Shown piece by piece: positions 27,378 to 36,301 of a stretch of DNA of 64,000 nt; the first letter of the stretch is position 1, and every line of letters begins with the position of its first letter. The position numbers and the translations under genes were made by a program. Source of the DNA: Nostoc favosum CHAB5714 (lineage in GTDB: Bacteria; Cyanobacteriota; Cyanobacteriia; Cyanobacteriales; Nostocaceae); NCBI RefSeq assembly GCF_020829495.1, contig NZ_JAIVFQ010000012.1, forward strand, positions 1 through 64,000, written 5' to 3'. A model generated the notes under the pieces. It made no database searches and was not told the DNA's origin. It saw only the letters and a program-made list of their open reading frames with translations.

Positions 27378-27947
27378 ATGTATGTCAAGTTTGCTGCTGC
27401 GATAATTTGCATAGCTTTGTGTTCGCTCAATGTTGTAGCGGCAGTCAAACGTACCCCTATTCGTACTACCCTTGAAGGTTCAACTCGCACAACAGTTGAG
27501 ATGATGCCATCTCCCAATTCAGGAGTGCATTGGATGAGTGCAGTTATATTTCTGGCTGGGTTTGCTTGTTTTTTGGGCTGGGGAATTTCTGACTACAACA
27601 ATGCAGTTGAAGAAAGAGATGAATTGTCTGATAACTTGCCTAATCCCGGCAATCAACAACTTCATCTTGGTGCTTCTGATACTGATATTCAGCCTTCTTT
27701 AATGCCCCCGGTATCACCTTCTTCTGAAATGAGATTCAATAACGAGTTTTCTGCCAAGAATGTAGTCCAATTTTCTCCTCGTTCTAGTGTTTCTGGATTA
27801 GGGCGAGTACATAGTAGTCAGTTTGTTGAAGATGGAGCGCAAAACCAACCTGGAATGTTATCTCCAGAAGAGTTTTACGCCCAACTTCAGGATGAAGATT
27901 TCTGGGAAGATACTAACTCCCAGATAAATGATAAACCCGCCAGCTAG
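27378..27947 (+). CDS. Membrane protein with signal-like N-terminus, unknown
   Basis: 189 residues. The first helix (FAAAIICIALCSLNVVAAV) looks like a signal peptide or anchor; a second helix at about 53-72 ('HWMSAVIFLAGFACFLGWGI') is followed by a long acidic, Ser/Pro-rich and probably disordered domain. It starts 4 bases after the preceding stop. It would place a flexible tail on one side of the membrane, as adaptor proteins do. Confidence 0.55.
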   Translation: MYVKFAAAIICIALCSLNVVAAVKRTPIRTTLEGSTRTTVEMMPSPNSGVHWMSAVIFLAGFACFLGWGISDYNNAVEERDELSDNLPNPGNQQLHLGASDTDIQPSLMPPVSPSSEMRFNNEFSAKNVVQFSPRSSVSGLGRVHSSQFVEDGAQNQPGMLSPEEFYAQLQDEDFWEDTNSQINDKPAS

Positions 27948-27969
27948 TTAGTTAATTTGAGGTCATATT

Positions 27970-28458
27970 ATGAATAGGAATCAACGCCGTAATTTTGATG
28001 TTGATTATTCTGAAGGTGGAGCAATTGTGCCTGCAAACCGTTTGCAAAATATGTTGCAACAGGTACAGCAAGGAGGAATTGTAAATCAGCAACCTAACAT
28101 TTCTCCTATGACCACTTATGATACTCAACCCGTAGAAGTTAGGTATATTAATGCGCCTACTGCCTATAAGCCGAGGGTTCCTCAGATAGAGATTCCCTAC
28201 ATCGAGACTTGGAAAGCACATCGGCTGCATCCGCAAAACCCCTGGAGGTTTGGTTGGTATCCAGTATATTTTTTATCAGATGTAATTAAATCTCCTGTGG
28301 GTGTGGCTGCTGTCGGAGTTTGGTTGTTGATAATGCTGTTGAATTTTGTCCTTAATGGCAGTTACACCGGGCCGGGGTATGCGTCTGGGAAGAAGATTGA
28401 AGTTGTACCCAAGGAAGTTCCCTCTTTTGCCCTGCCTGTGGTTAAGCAATTGGAATAA
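27970..28458 (+). CDS. Bitopic membrane protein, unknown
   Basis: 162 residues: about 100 polar residues (Gln/Asn/Pro-rich), then one membrane helix at about 112-133 (GVAAVGVWLLIMLLNFVL) and a short C-terminal part. N-terminus is therefore probably cytoplasmic. Its stop TAA shares one base with the ATG of the next gene (TAATG). Confidence 0.55.
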   Translation: MNRNQRRNFDVDYSEGGAIVPANRLQNMLQQVQQGGIVNQQPNISPMTTYDTQPVEVRYINAPTAYKPRVPQIEIPYIETWKAHRLHPQNPWRFGWYPVYFLSDVIKSPVGVAAVGVWLLIMLLNFVLNGSYTGPGYASGKKIEVVPKEVPSFALPVVKQLE

Positions 28459-28799
28459 TGACGGTAAAGGCAATTTTTTGGTTCGTACTGCTGGTATGGA
28501 TTGCAGATATCTTGCAACCGGGATATTTGCAGTTTTATAACTGGCGTAATGCTGTGGCGTTGGCACAAAAGCTTCAGTTTTCATCGTCGGCTGTTGTCCC
28601 TACTGCTGCACCTGGCGTGAATATATCTTCTACTCCTGTCTCTACGCGCTATTACCCTAAAGTTAAGGAACCTGCAACATCCGGAGATGACCTAAATTCT
28701 CCTAATTGCCGTGTGGCTAGGAATGATTTTGAGGAAGTATTGAGTACTGCAAAGATTGGTTGTTGGCAGGTTTCTCCTGCTAATGCAAAAAGGCGTTGA
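28458..28799 (+). CDS. Small secreted or anchored protein
   Basis: 113 residues with an N-terminal helix (VKAIFWFVLLVWIADIL) acting as signal or anchor and a short Pro/Ser-rich exported domain with three Cys in the last third. Coupled to the gene before by TAATG. Unknown family. Confidence 0.5.
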   Translation: MTVKAIFWFVLLVWIADILQPGYLQFYNWRNAVALAQKLQFSSSAVVPTAAPGVNISSTPVSTRYYPKVKEPATSGDDLNSPNCRVARNDFEEVLSTAKIGCWQVSPANAKRR

Positions 28800-28803
28800 G
28801 GGA

Positions 28804-29454
28804 ATGCGAATAATCTTTGAAACTGACGGTGACAAGGAGGTTAGTAATTCGACTGTAACTAGTTTAAATGAGACGGTCGATACTAGCTCGAGTGTAAGTT
28901 GGAGATATGCGATCGCAACCTCAGTTTTAATTGCAGCTATGGTCATTCCCCAGGTTTCTGGGTGGATTGAATCTCAAGTGTTAGTCAAATCTCTCCAAAG
29001 TCTAATATTACCAAAAACTATTGGTAGTAATCAGGTTTTAAATAATGGTCGAATTGCCTTTCCTACTGCGGCTGGTATTCCTATTACCTCAGAGTTTGGT
29101 TGGCGGACACACCCCATTACAGGCGATCGCAAGTTTCACGCGGGGATTGATTTTGGTGCAGCAAAGGGCACGCCAATTTATGCGGTTGATGCTGGCCGAG
29201 TGGTTTTTGCGGGCGACAAGGGTGGTTATGGCAAAGCAGTTATTATTCAGCATCAGGGAAGTTTATCTACTCTGTACGGCCATGCCAGTCAGCTGTATGT
29301 ACAGCAAGGACAACAAGTTGTGCGTGGGCAGATGATTGCAGCAGTAGGTAGTACGGGCTTTTCAACGGGGCCGCATTTGCATTTTGAAATTCGCTCTTAT
29401 GGTGTAGCGCAGAACCCCCGTCCTTATTTACACGAGTATTTAACTAACCGTTAA
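28804..29454 (+). CDS. M23-family peptidoglycan endopeptidase
   Basis: 216 residues from ATG 28804, which nearly abuts the stop before it; an ATG seven codons earlier is possible. One N-terminal membrane helix ('YAIATSVLIAAMVIPQV') anchors a LytM/M23 domain: 'SEFGWRTHPITGDRKFHAGIDFG' with the first zinc ligands, and 'GPHLHFEIR' with the HxH pair. All ligands are present, so it should cut peptide crosslinks in the cell wall. Within this operon it would open the wall for a trans-envelope channel, together with the lysozyme-like enzyme encoded next. Confidence 0.88.
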   Translation: MRIIFETDGDKEVSNSTVTSLNETVDTSSSVSWRYAIATSVLIAAMVIPQVSGWIESQVLVKSLQSLILPKTIGSNQVLNNGRIAFPTAAGIPITSEFGWRTHPITGDRKFHAGIDFGAAKGTPIYAVDAGRVVFAGDKGGYGKAVIIQHQGSLSTLYGHASQLYVQQGQQVVRGQMIAAVGSTGFSTGPHLHFEIRSYGVAQNPRPYLHEYLTNR

Positions 29455-29468
29455 AGATTATTTAGCTA

Positions 29469-30293
29469 TTGGCAAAAGAAATGCAAATTGTACCGATTTT
29501 TATATTAGGTGTAGTTGGTGCAGCCTGCTCTGTTGCATTTTCTTATGGAGTAGCTTCACTACCATGTGGATTGGTATCAAAGGGTGCGGATACTGTTTGT
29601 CAGGTGCGTAGTTTTGGTAAGGCACTTGATAGTTGGAAATTTGGGTTTATTGTTGGTGGTTTGGCTGGGTTGATTTTGAGTCCTCGCCATCAATTTATAT
29701 CCCGTTGTCAACCTATTCATCTGTCAACTGCTTCCTTAATTACTTTGGGTATTTATTTCTCAATTTCTCAAAGTACTGGTATTTCTTCAGCGTCGTCAAA
29801 TAGTTTAAGAGGAAGAGTTAGTACAAGTGCTTACTCACCACATCCTTATTCACCACGGTTGAGTGCTTTTTTAGCAACAATTCGTTGGGCAGAAACAGGA
29901 ACCAGTGAGCCAGAAAGTTATCGCACGTTAGTATTTAACGGAACTTTTAATAATTTTTATACACACCCGTTAAAGAAACAGTGCGCTCCTATTAATGGTA
30001 AAAATATTTGTTCAACTGCGGCTGGTGCTTATCAAATGTTGGATAAAAGTTGGTATGACATTCAGCCAAAGTTAAACTTGAAAGATTTTAGTCCAGCTTC
30101 TCAGGACAAGATGGCAATTGAATATATTCGTCGTAATAATGCCTTAAGTGATATTGAAGCAGGAAGGTTTGATACTGCTGTGTGTAAAGTAGGTAGAATT
30201 TGGGCTTCATTTCCTTGTAATAATTACAACCAAAATGCTAAAACAATTGCTCAACTAAGAACTTACTATCAGCAACAATTACAGAAGTTTTAA
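29469..30293 (+). CDS. Membrane-anchored lysozyme-like muramidase (GH104-type)
   Basis: About 270 residues; start is a TTG at 29469 or the ATG at 29481. Three N-terminal hydrophobic helices (residues about 7-30, 57-71 and 85-100) precede a GH104/lambda-R-like domain from about residue 130: 'LSAFLATIRWAETGT' with catalytic Glu142, 'LVFNGTFNNFYTHPLK', and 'STAAGAYQMLDKSWYD'. The enzyme would cut glycan strands. The pairing of an M23 peptidase and a muramidase beside a DNA translocase is the hallmark of envelope-crossing machines. Cys residues in the catalytic part suggest an oxidising, periplasmic location. Confidence 0.8.
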   Translation: MAKEMQIVPIFILGVVGAACSVAFSYGVASLPCGLVSKGADTVCQVRSFGKALDSWKFGFIVGGLAGLILSPRHQFISRCQPIHLSTASLITLGIYFSISQSTGISSASSNSLRGRVSTSAYSPHPYSPRLSAFLATIRWAETGTSEPESYRTLVFNGTFNNFYTHPLKKQCAPINGKNICSTAAGAYQMLDKSWYDIQPKLNLKDFSPASQDKMAIEYIRRNNALSDIEAGRFDTAVCKVGRIWASFPCNNYNQNAKTIAQLRTYYQQQLQKF

Positions 30294-30318
30294 ATTTCTA
30301 GGAGATGAAAAATTAGTA

Positions 30319-32487
30319 ATGTTATTACCCAATGGTAATATTGAATTTCAAAAACAACAGCTTTGGACTGCAATTGTGCAGGCCAAACAAGATGGTTTGG
30401 GCAATGAAGAGATTATAGAGAATGTACGGGAGGCTTTACCTTCCTCAATGGTTGCTTATGCTGAAACTGTTTTAAAACAGATTGATTTTAGAGCAAAATT
30501 ATCCCGTTCAGTTGTTGAATTTGATTTAGATTTTTTATTTCAGGTAATATACGAATCAGTAATTGCAGGTACAAGTGATGAAGAAATATTATCGATATGT
30601 GCAGAACACTGTACTTTAAACCAGTACGAATTTGTACGTTATGCACTTGAATATATTCATTTCAATCGGATGCCATCGCAGTGGGAGCAAAATAACGTAT
30701 ATCAAGAAATGATTGAGATAGTTAATATATCACCCATTGAATCTTTATTTAAATATATTGAATCAATCAAGAATATTTATCTCAAGCAAATTGGCTATGA
30801 AGTAGTTCAAAAGTACCTTTACAATTTATTCCTAAGTAATAAACAAATCAGTTACTTTACTGATTTAGCTAATAAATCTAGAGATAATTTCATTAAAAAC
30901 TATTGCTACCGAACGGCAGTGCTTGTTGCGCGTGTCACGGGTAACCCAGTAGATTTAAAGCTAGCAGGAGATGGATCAATTATTTTAAGAGAGCCTAAAT
31001 ATTTAGATAGTGACATTGCTACTAATGAGATTGTTAGTTCAAATATTCTAACAATGGAACAAGCAGGAAAACTATTAGTTGATACTTTAGAAGATTTTAA
31101 TATTAATGCTAAGTATGTTGATGCCAAAAATGGCCCTACTTTTAACCGTATTAGAGTAAAACTGGGACGGGGTGTTAGTTACAAGAAAGTAGAAGACATT
31201 GGTAATGACTTAGTGCAGCAGCTTGGTGAAGAGTTAGGCTTGAAAGTTGCACCAATGGTGAGTGTTGTGCCTGGAGGAGTTGTATTTGACATACCCAGGT
31301 TAGACAGACAATTTGCTTATTTCCGCGATTACTTTACTTTTGACGGCGAACCTGACATTTATTCGGTGTCTATCCCCGGTGGTGTTGATGTTGATGGCAC
31401 TTATGTCGAAATTCCCCTTTATAGCGATAACGTGACTCATATCCTCGGTGGTGGGCGGACGCGGGGTGGAAAGTCGCAGTTTGAAAAAGCAGCAATCTTA
31501 TACTTAGTGCGACGATATCCCCCTTCTGTTGTTCGATTGGCACTTTCAGATGTTAAACGAGTGACCTTTGGTAAATTTGATGGGCTACCTCATCTTGTAG
31601 CCCCAGTTGCGCGTGATGCAGAGTCTACCGCTAACTTACTCGATTACTTGGTCGAAGAAATGGAATTGCGGTATCAGGAATTTGAGTGCCACAGCAGTAT
31701 TGAAACGATCGCACAGTACAATCTGCGGTTTGCACCTGATTTTGTTATGCCGCGAGTGATTTGTCTGATTGACGAGTGTTTTGATCTACTTTCCGATGAT
31801 AACTACTGCGATCGCATTGAGACTGCGCTAATGAAGTTGCTTGCAAAAGCTGGTGGTGCAGGGATTCATGTACTGTTGTACACCCAGCGACCTGATAAGA
31901 ACGTGATAGACCCGTTAATTCGCTCAAACTTTCCAGCCAAGACAGCCTTTGTTACGACTCGCCCTGAAGACAGTTGTATTATCCTTGGGGACGATAAAGA
32001 CAAACGTGCGGTTTACTTACTGGGATACGGAGATTTCTTGTATAAGACAACTGAAGTGTTGCGACTCCAGGCGCTTTATGTAGCTGACGATGAAGACCCT
32101 GAATACTTCCAGCAATTACTTCTAGAAGCTAAAAATCAAAACGACCCCTACACAGCTTGGCAGTCTGGGTTAGACTTTGATGAATTTGTTGCTAATTTGT
32201 ACGGCGAGCGCAATAGTAAGGACATAGGTAAATCTAAAGCTACTGCTGTTACTAAAACTAAACAGCATAAAACTGATTTTGAGGGCAGTTTTAACTTTAA
32301 GGTACAGCTTGACGAGGAAGCAAGAAACTCAATTTTGAATTTGCATCAAAAAGGCTATCAACTTGATGAAATTGTCAAAGCGGTATTCAATTTATCCCGT
32401 CAAGATGGTAGATCGTACAAGAAATTTAGAAATGTTGTTGAGGAATTCTTAAATAGCTTGAAAGGGGGTGAGGAAGATGATATTTGA
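30319..32487 (+). CDS. FtsK/SpoIIIE-type DNA translocase without membrane domain
   Basis: 722 residues. Residues 1-235 are a helical domain of unknown type. Residues about 245-340 fit the FtsK alpha domain ('LVDTLEDFNINAKYVDAKNG', 'VVFDIPRLDRQFAYFRD'). The RecA-like motor follows: Walker A GRTRGGKS (379-386), Walker B 'VICLIDE' (Asp485, Glu486), and 'GIHVLLYTQRPD'. The last 70 residues form a gamma/winged-helix-like end. Chromosomal FtsK has four membrane helices; none is seen here, so membrane attachment must come from the small proteins encoded upstream. Comparable stand-alone FtsK-like motors drive double-stranded DNA conjugation in Streptomyces (TraB) and act in Tn916-type elements (TcpA-like). 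An AGGAG site precedes the ATG. Confidence 0.85.
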   Translation: MLLPNGNIEFQKQQLWTAIVQAKQDGLGNEEIIENVREALPSSMVAYAETVLKQIDFRAKLSRSVVEFDLDFLFQVIYESVIAGTSDEEILSICAEHCTLNQYEFVRYALEYIHFNRMPSQWEQNNVYQEMIEIVNISPIESLFKYIESIKNIYLKQIGYEVVQKYLYNLFLSNKQISYFTDLANKSRDNFIKNYCYRTAVLVARVTGNPVDLKLAGDGSIILREPKYLDSDIATNEIVSSNILTMEQAGKLLVDTLEDFNINAKYVDAKNGPTFNRIRVKLGRGVSYKKVEDIGNDLVQQLGEELGLKVAPMVSVVPGGVVFDIPRLDRQFAYFRDYFTFDGEPDIYSVSIPGGVDVDGTYVEIPLYSDNVTHILGGGRTRGGKSQFEKAAILYLVRRYPPSVVRLALSDVKRVTFGKFDGLPHLVAPVARDAESTANLLDYLVEEMELRYQEFECHSSIETIAQYNLRFAPDFVMPRVICLIDECFDLLSDDNYCDRIETALMKLLAKAGGAGIHVLLYTQRPDKNVIDPLIRSNFPAKTAFVTTRPEDSCIILGDDKDKRAVYLLGYGDFLYKTTEVLRLQALYVADDEDPEYFQQLLLEAKNQNDPYTAWQSGLDFDEFVANLYGERNSKDIGKSKATAVTKTKQHKTDFEGSFNFKVQLDEEARNSILNLHQKGYQLDEIVKAVFNLSRQDGRSYKKFRNVVEEFLNSLKGGEEDDI

Positions 32488-32935
32488 ATTAACGATGCCT
32501 TTACCTCCTAGTATGAACGAAATTATTAACCAGGCACGGTCAGGTTGGCAAGCCAGCGCTGGACTTAAGAAGTACTGGACAAACTTAATTGGTGAATTTG
32601 TTCGAGAATGTGAATTTTGTTTAGATGGTGCAGTTTGGATTGAATTTCATTGGTATCTCAAAAATTTTGGACGAGATAGCGATAACGTAGCTGCTGCCGC
32701 CAAATTTATCATGGATGGTCTGGTTACAGGACAAGCAATCCGTAACGATAACTTGACAGTTATCCAATCACCTGTAGTTCATTATTATCATCGCAGTAGT
32801 GGTGATGATGGTGTGCTGTTGAGACTTTCACAATCACCTGACTTTCTGTTAGATAATTTTATTGTATCTAACCAATTTTCCCGAAACAGCTTAGAGAAGC
32901 ATAGTCAAAAAATCACATATTTAGTGTCAATTTAA
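32477..32935 (+). CDS. RusA-like Holliday-junction resolvase
   Basis: 152 residues from ATG 32477, preceded by GGGGGTGAGG; it overlaps the translocase gene end. RusA pattern: 'LTMPLPPSMNEIINQA', a Lys-rich helix, then 'FGRDSDNVAAAAKFIMDGLV' with two catalytic Asp and 'IRNDNLTVIQSPV' with the third. It would cut four-way junctions or branched DNA, serving replication, dimer resolution or processing of transferred DNA. Phage and plasmid origin is typical. Confidence 0.85.
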   Translation: MIFELTMPLPPSMNEIINQARSGWQASAGLKKYWTNLIGEFVRECEFCLDGAVWIEFHWYLKNFGRDSDNVAAAAKFIMDGLVTGQAIRNDNLTVIQSPVVHYYHRSSGDDGVLLRLSQSPDFLLDNFIVSNQFSRNSLEKHSQKITYLVSI

Positions 32936-32960
32936 TTTATGGATATATTGGATTTAAAGG

Positions 32961-33449
32961 ATGAAGATAATGTTACGTTATAAAGACTACCGTCAGTTAA
33001 TCGATCAGGTAAATGCAGGCAAGAATATTAACCTATGGGGCAAGCCAAATATTGGTAAGACTCTTACTGTTAAAAACTGTTTACTCAAGGATATTAACTT
33101 AGAGTCTGTTTACCTCAATCTTGAATATCCTTTTAGTGTGGATCATCTATTCAAAGTTATTCCTATTAGCTTCAGCTTTTACTACCAGCAGGATTGGCAA
33201 AATATCATAAGCAAATTATCTGATGGTTTAAACAGGCTATTGGTGATAGATAATTTTGACAGATTGCACTTTGTTAGCGATACTTTTAGCGACGATTTAT
33301 TTAAATTACAACAGTTAGCGAAGCTAGAAAATTTTTCTTTACTATTAATATCTCGGATGTCGCTAAGATATTTTTACTTTCCAGGTTTTACTAACTATTT
33401 TGAAGAATTGGAATTAAACGAAACTAATACTTGGACTTTTGGACAGTAG
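32961..33449 (+). CDS. Small P-loop ATPase
   Basis: 162 residues: Walker A 'GKPNIGKT' near residue 27, Walker B 'RLLVIDNFDRL' near 95, and a sensor-like 'FSLLLISRMS'. It has the compact layout of AAA/STAND-like ATPases or TniB-type loaders but lacks a lid domain. Last gene of the operon; possibly a motor or loader for the resolvase or translocase. Confidence 0.65.
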   Translation: MKIMLRYKDYRQLIDQVNAGKNINLWGKPNIGKTLTVKNCLLKDINLESVYLNLEYPFSVDHLFKVIPISFSFYYQQDWQNIISKLSDGLNRLLVIDNFDRLHFVSDTFSDDLFKLQQLAKLENFSLLLISRMSLRYFYFPGFTNYFEELELNETNTWTFGQ

Positions 33450-33719
33450 ATATATGGTTTAGAGATAGCGTTTTTTGGTGATATTTTACTTCGGGTGGAG
33501 TGTTGTTTTAAGCAATAAAGTAAGTTCGACTCTTGCTATCACCATTGGGAATGAAACTACTGCCGATACTGAAAATTAACGAGTACCGATCTATTAATAG
33601 TTTTGGGATTGTTAATAGAGTAAGGGGTAGGTTAGTAGTGTAGTTCTCAGCAAATCCCAATTCATGCCGGGGCAAGAGTAATTAAAAATCTTGTAACCTG
33701 CATTTTGGAGGGATGAATT

Positions 33720-34985
33720 ATGTTGAAGAAGTTTGCGTTTAATTACTTGAGAAACATTAATGCTGCTTTTGGAATGGTGTCTTTGACTGCTATTGGTTTG
33801 GGCGCTATAGCAACTTTTTCTGGACTGGGCTTATTGTACTTAGCTAGAGGTGGATTTCCAATCGTTGAGGAAGAACGCTCTGAACAAATTGCCTCTATCG
33901 GCACTGGTGCTATTGTATTGGGCTTTACCGGAATTATTGTTGCTTCCTTGGGCGGTGCTTTCTTAAGTGTTGTTGAAGAATCGGAGGAAACTAATTCGAG
34001 TAGAAAACCCGCAAAAATAGCTGACACAAAACCGCTTGTATTAACAAAACCTAAGAGCTTTGAAAAATCTAACAGTGTGCCTTTTATTTACACTTACACG
34101 GTGATTAATTTTGAGGGACATTCTGATTCAAAGGGCTTGGTTGTTTGTAGATTTGAGGAAGAACCGTATCAGAAATTGGTACTTTACGAGGAATTACGTT
34201 CTCACCACATTGACGACTTGGCAGTAATCTGTGATGAAATTGATCCAGACAGATTAATTGGGCAAACTTTTTCCTCATATAAACCTTTACCTTGTGAAGC
34301 TTTAGAGGAACATTTAGAGATACACCGACGCTATGTTAATGCAGTTAATAGCGAAGAATTCACTTCTTGCTATTTGCAAGTGTGTGCTGGGTGTAAGTTA
34401 CTGCATGGTGCCAATAATATTGTTTGTGGCATTCATCCGCATGGATGGTTTGAAGATGGTTGCTGTCCGGATAAGCAATGGGATGAACGTAAGGCGTTGT
34501 TTCCATTTGAAGATGATGCTGTTGTCGAAAGCTTAAATAGAGAAATATCGTCCAATCAGGCGAATATTTGCAAGTTTTACGGCGACCTTCTTTTGTGGGA
34601 TGAATACGCTAATCGTAGGTTTTCTTTTTCTTATTCCGGTATCTTGCTGAAACATTCTGATAGACTGCTTGAGCTTGGTACGGAAGCGAGACTTCTTTCT
34701 TACATCCAGTATTTCCGCACTCGAAATGTAGTGGTCTTTGACTACGTAGCATCAGGGCAAGTTTCGGAGTTTGCGAAGGAACTCAAGGGCATAGCCCAAA
34801 TCGAGGTTGATGGTGATGAGATATCTATCTTTTTTGATATATATGCGCCATGTCACCGCTTTCGCCGTGATGGTGTAGCGCTGCATCCTTACTCAACTTT
34901 TATTCCCCAAAAACTCAAATATAACTACAACTTGGTTAGTTACGTCAACTACCTTAAGAGTAAAAAATTTGGAGTGCTGGGATGA
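33720..34985 (+). CDS. Membrane protein with large cytoplasmic domain, unknown
   Basis: 421 residues. Two membrane helices near the N-terminus (about 15-42 and 60-85, 'GTGAIVLGFTGIIVASLGGA') are followed by about 330 soluble residues containing a Cys/His cluster ('CYLQVCAGCKLLHGANNIVCGIHPHGW', 'DGCCPD') that could bind zinc. The ribosome site TTGGAGGGATG is good. Not recognised. Confidence 0.55.
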   Translation: MLKKFAFNYLRNINAAFGMVSLTAIGLGAIATFSGLGLLYLARGGFPIVEEERSEQIASIGTGAIVLGFTGIIVASLGGAFLSVVEESEETNSSRKPAKIADTKPLVLTKPKSFEKSNSVPFIYTYTVINFEGHSDSKGLVVCRFEEEPYQKLVLYEELRSHHIDDLAVICDEIDPDRLIGQTFSSYKPLPCEALEEHLEIHRRYVNAVNSEEFTSCYLQVCAGCKLLHGANNIVCGIHPHGWFEDGCCPDKQWDERKALFPFEDDAVVESLNREISSNQANICKFYGDLLLWDEYANRRFSFSYSGILLKHSDRLLELGTEARLLSYIQYFRTRNVVVFDYVASGQVSEFAKELKGIAQIEVDGDEISIFFDIYAPCHRFRRDGVALHPYSTFIPQKLKYNYNLVSYVNYLKSKKFGVLG

Positions 34986-35173
34986 ATAAAGAAGTTTCTA
35001 AAAGCTGCGGGTGCAAGTCGGAAAAATCGCATTTTTGCAATTTCTGTATCTTGGATTGGTAATTTATAAAATTCAACATCTGCAAATTTTGGAAAACTTG
35101 GTTCGTCTAATTGCTTAAAGGCAATTTACCCTCCTTCCTCCTACTGGTGGATGGGATACGTGTAAAAGCTTTC

Positions 35174-35236
35174 ACTCAGTACGGGGGGAAACCCCCGCTA
35201 CTGGGTGGCAAGCCGCTACAACGCCGCCCATCAGTA
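35174..35236 (+). other. Strong RNA-type hairpins upstream of the SAP-like gene
   Basis: First stem: ACTCAGTA-C-GGGGG, loop GAAA, then CCCCG with one bulged C and TACTGGGT (35174-35206). It is closed by 14 base pairs including G-U pairs. A second stem pairs GGGTGGC with GCCGCCC (to about 35231). It lies between two plus-strand genes and ends about 20 bases before the ATG at 35257. The GAAA-capped, bulged helix looks like a structured RNA leader or a single-strand origin rather than a simple terminator. Confidence 0.5.
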
Positions 35237-35256
35237 ATTCATGGAGGAATCACATT

Positions 35257-35763
35257 ATGTCTGCTTTTGCAATATCACCTTTTGTGCAATCTGTTAACGA
35301 TGTTTTGTTTCCAATCGAGTTGTTTTTGACTATCTTCCCAATCTTGTACGTGATTTTTGTCCCTGCTCAATCAGCATCACTTCAAGTTAGTAATAGCGCT
35401 GCGGTGATTTCTGAAGAGTCGTCAGTTTTGGAAACTCAGAGGGATTTGACTGTTGTTGGTGCTGTTTCTGATGAGAAAGAATTTTCTGAACCAGAATCTT
35501 CGATTATTGAAACTGCACCGCTAGTTGTTGAAACTAAGATTGCCGATCAAGCTAGACAACTTGTGCTAGTAGACGTTACGGAAGAGAGGAAGAAGCTTTT
35601 GGATTTAGGTGCGCGGAAGCTGCGACAGTTCTGCAAGGAACGCCAGATTCAAGGCTATTCTACCGTCTACAACCGTAAAAAACTCGATGGACTCGTTGAC
35701 TTTCTGATCGCACAACAAGTGACTTCTGCTCAAGTAGTCGAGTTTGTGGAAATGCTTGCTTAG
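35257..35763 (+). CDS. Protein with C-terminal SAP-like motif
   Basis: 168 residues; GGAGG about 8 nt before the ATG. One N-terminal hydrophobic segment (about 15-35, 'PIELFLTIFPILYVIFV') is followed by an acidic linker and a C-terminal helix-extended-helix resembling a SAP/Rho-N motif: 'GARKLRQFCKERQIQGYSTVYNRKKLDGLVDFLI'-type spacing (residues about 115-150). Such motifs bind DNA or RNA, so the protein may tether nucleic acid to the membrane. Confidence 0.5.
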   Translation: MSAFAISPFVQSVNDVLFPIELFLTIFPILYVIFVPAQSASLQVSNSAAVISEESSVLETQRDLTVVGAVSDEKEFSEPESSIIETAPLVVETKIADQARQLVLVDVTEERKKLLDLGARKLRQFCKERQIQGYSTVYNRKKLDGLVDFLIAQQVTSAQVVEFVEMLA

Positions 35764-35845
35764 AGTTTGATGAAAAGCCTCGGTAAAAACTGGGATTTCA
35801 AAACTACTTCCTTGAGATAGGATGGTACTTGCTTGATAATTCTTT

Positions 35846-36301
35846 TTATTGAGGTTGAGCTTCCAAAATGCGTCCTATACTTCTTGGCGATAGTGTCGGT
35901 AACCCCCTCCGAGTAGCTTCCTCAGCTACCTGCATATGGTAATGGTGCTTTGAACGGCAGGGTTTTCGGTTCTTGCTCCATTCACTGATTTCGATGATTT
36001 TGCTCGCCTCTGTACTTTTGCACTTCTTAGGTCTGCCTACGTTGACACCTAATACCTCATTAGCTTTTGCGATCGCTGACTCTTGGGTTTCTGACAAGAT
36101 GGTACTTGATGTCCATCTTTTCTTCCACTTTGCTATTGATTTTTCGGTTACACCAATCTCTTGGGCTAAAACTAAGTATTTTTTGCCCTCATCTAGTCCT
36201 AGCAGAATCTTGGCTCTTTTACTAACTTCATCGCTGCTGGTTGCCGCTATGTATTCTAGTGCTTGTTTTTCAATAGAATTTAATATCTGAAGATGAGGCA
36301 T
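35846..36301 (-). CDS. HTH protein of IS630-transposase type, N-terminal part only
   Basis: 151 residues. 'RAKILLGLDEGKKYLVLAQEIGVTEKSIAKWKKRW' is the first helix-turn-helix and 'GLPTLSPRSIGRILE' the second, as in the N-terminus of IS630-family transposases. The DDE catalytic half is missing. It may be an IS relic or a domesticated regulator. No terminal inverted repeats found nearby. Confidence 0.6.
   Translation of the reverse strand: MPHLQILNSIEKQALEYIAATSSDEVSKRAKILLGLDEGKKYLVLAQEIGVTEKSIAKWKKRWTSSTILSETQESAIAKANEVLGVNVGRPKKCKSTEASKIIEISEWSKNRKPCRSKHHYHMQVAEEATRRGLPTLSPRSIGRILEAQPQ

Noticed and set aside
25000..33449. Type IV secretion system or prophage
   Set aside because: No VirB4/VirD4, relaxase, terminase, capsid or tail genes are recognisable; the FtsK motor has an alpha domain and lacks the coupling-protein layout.
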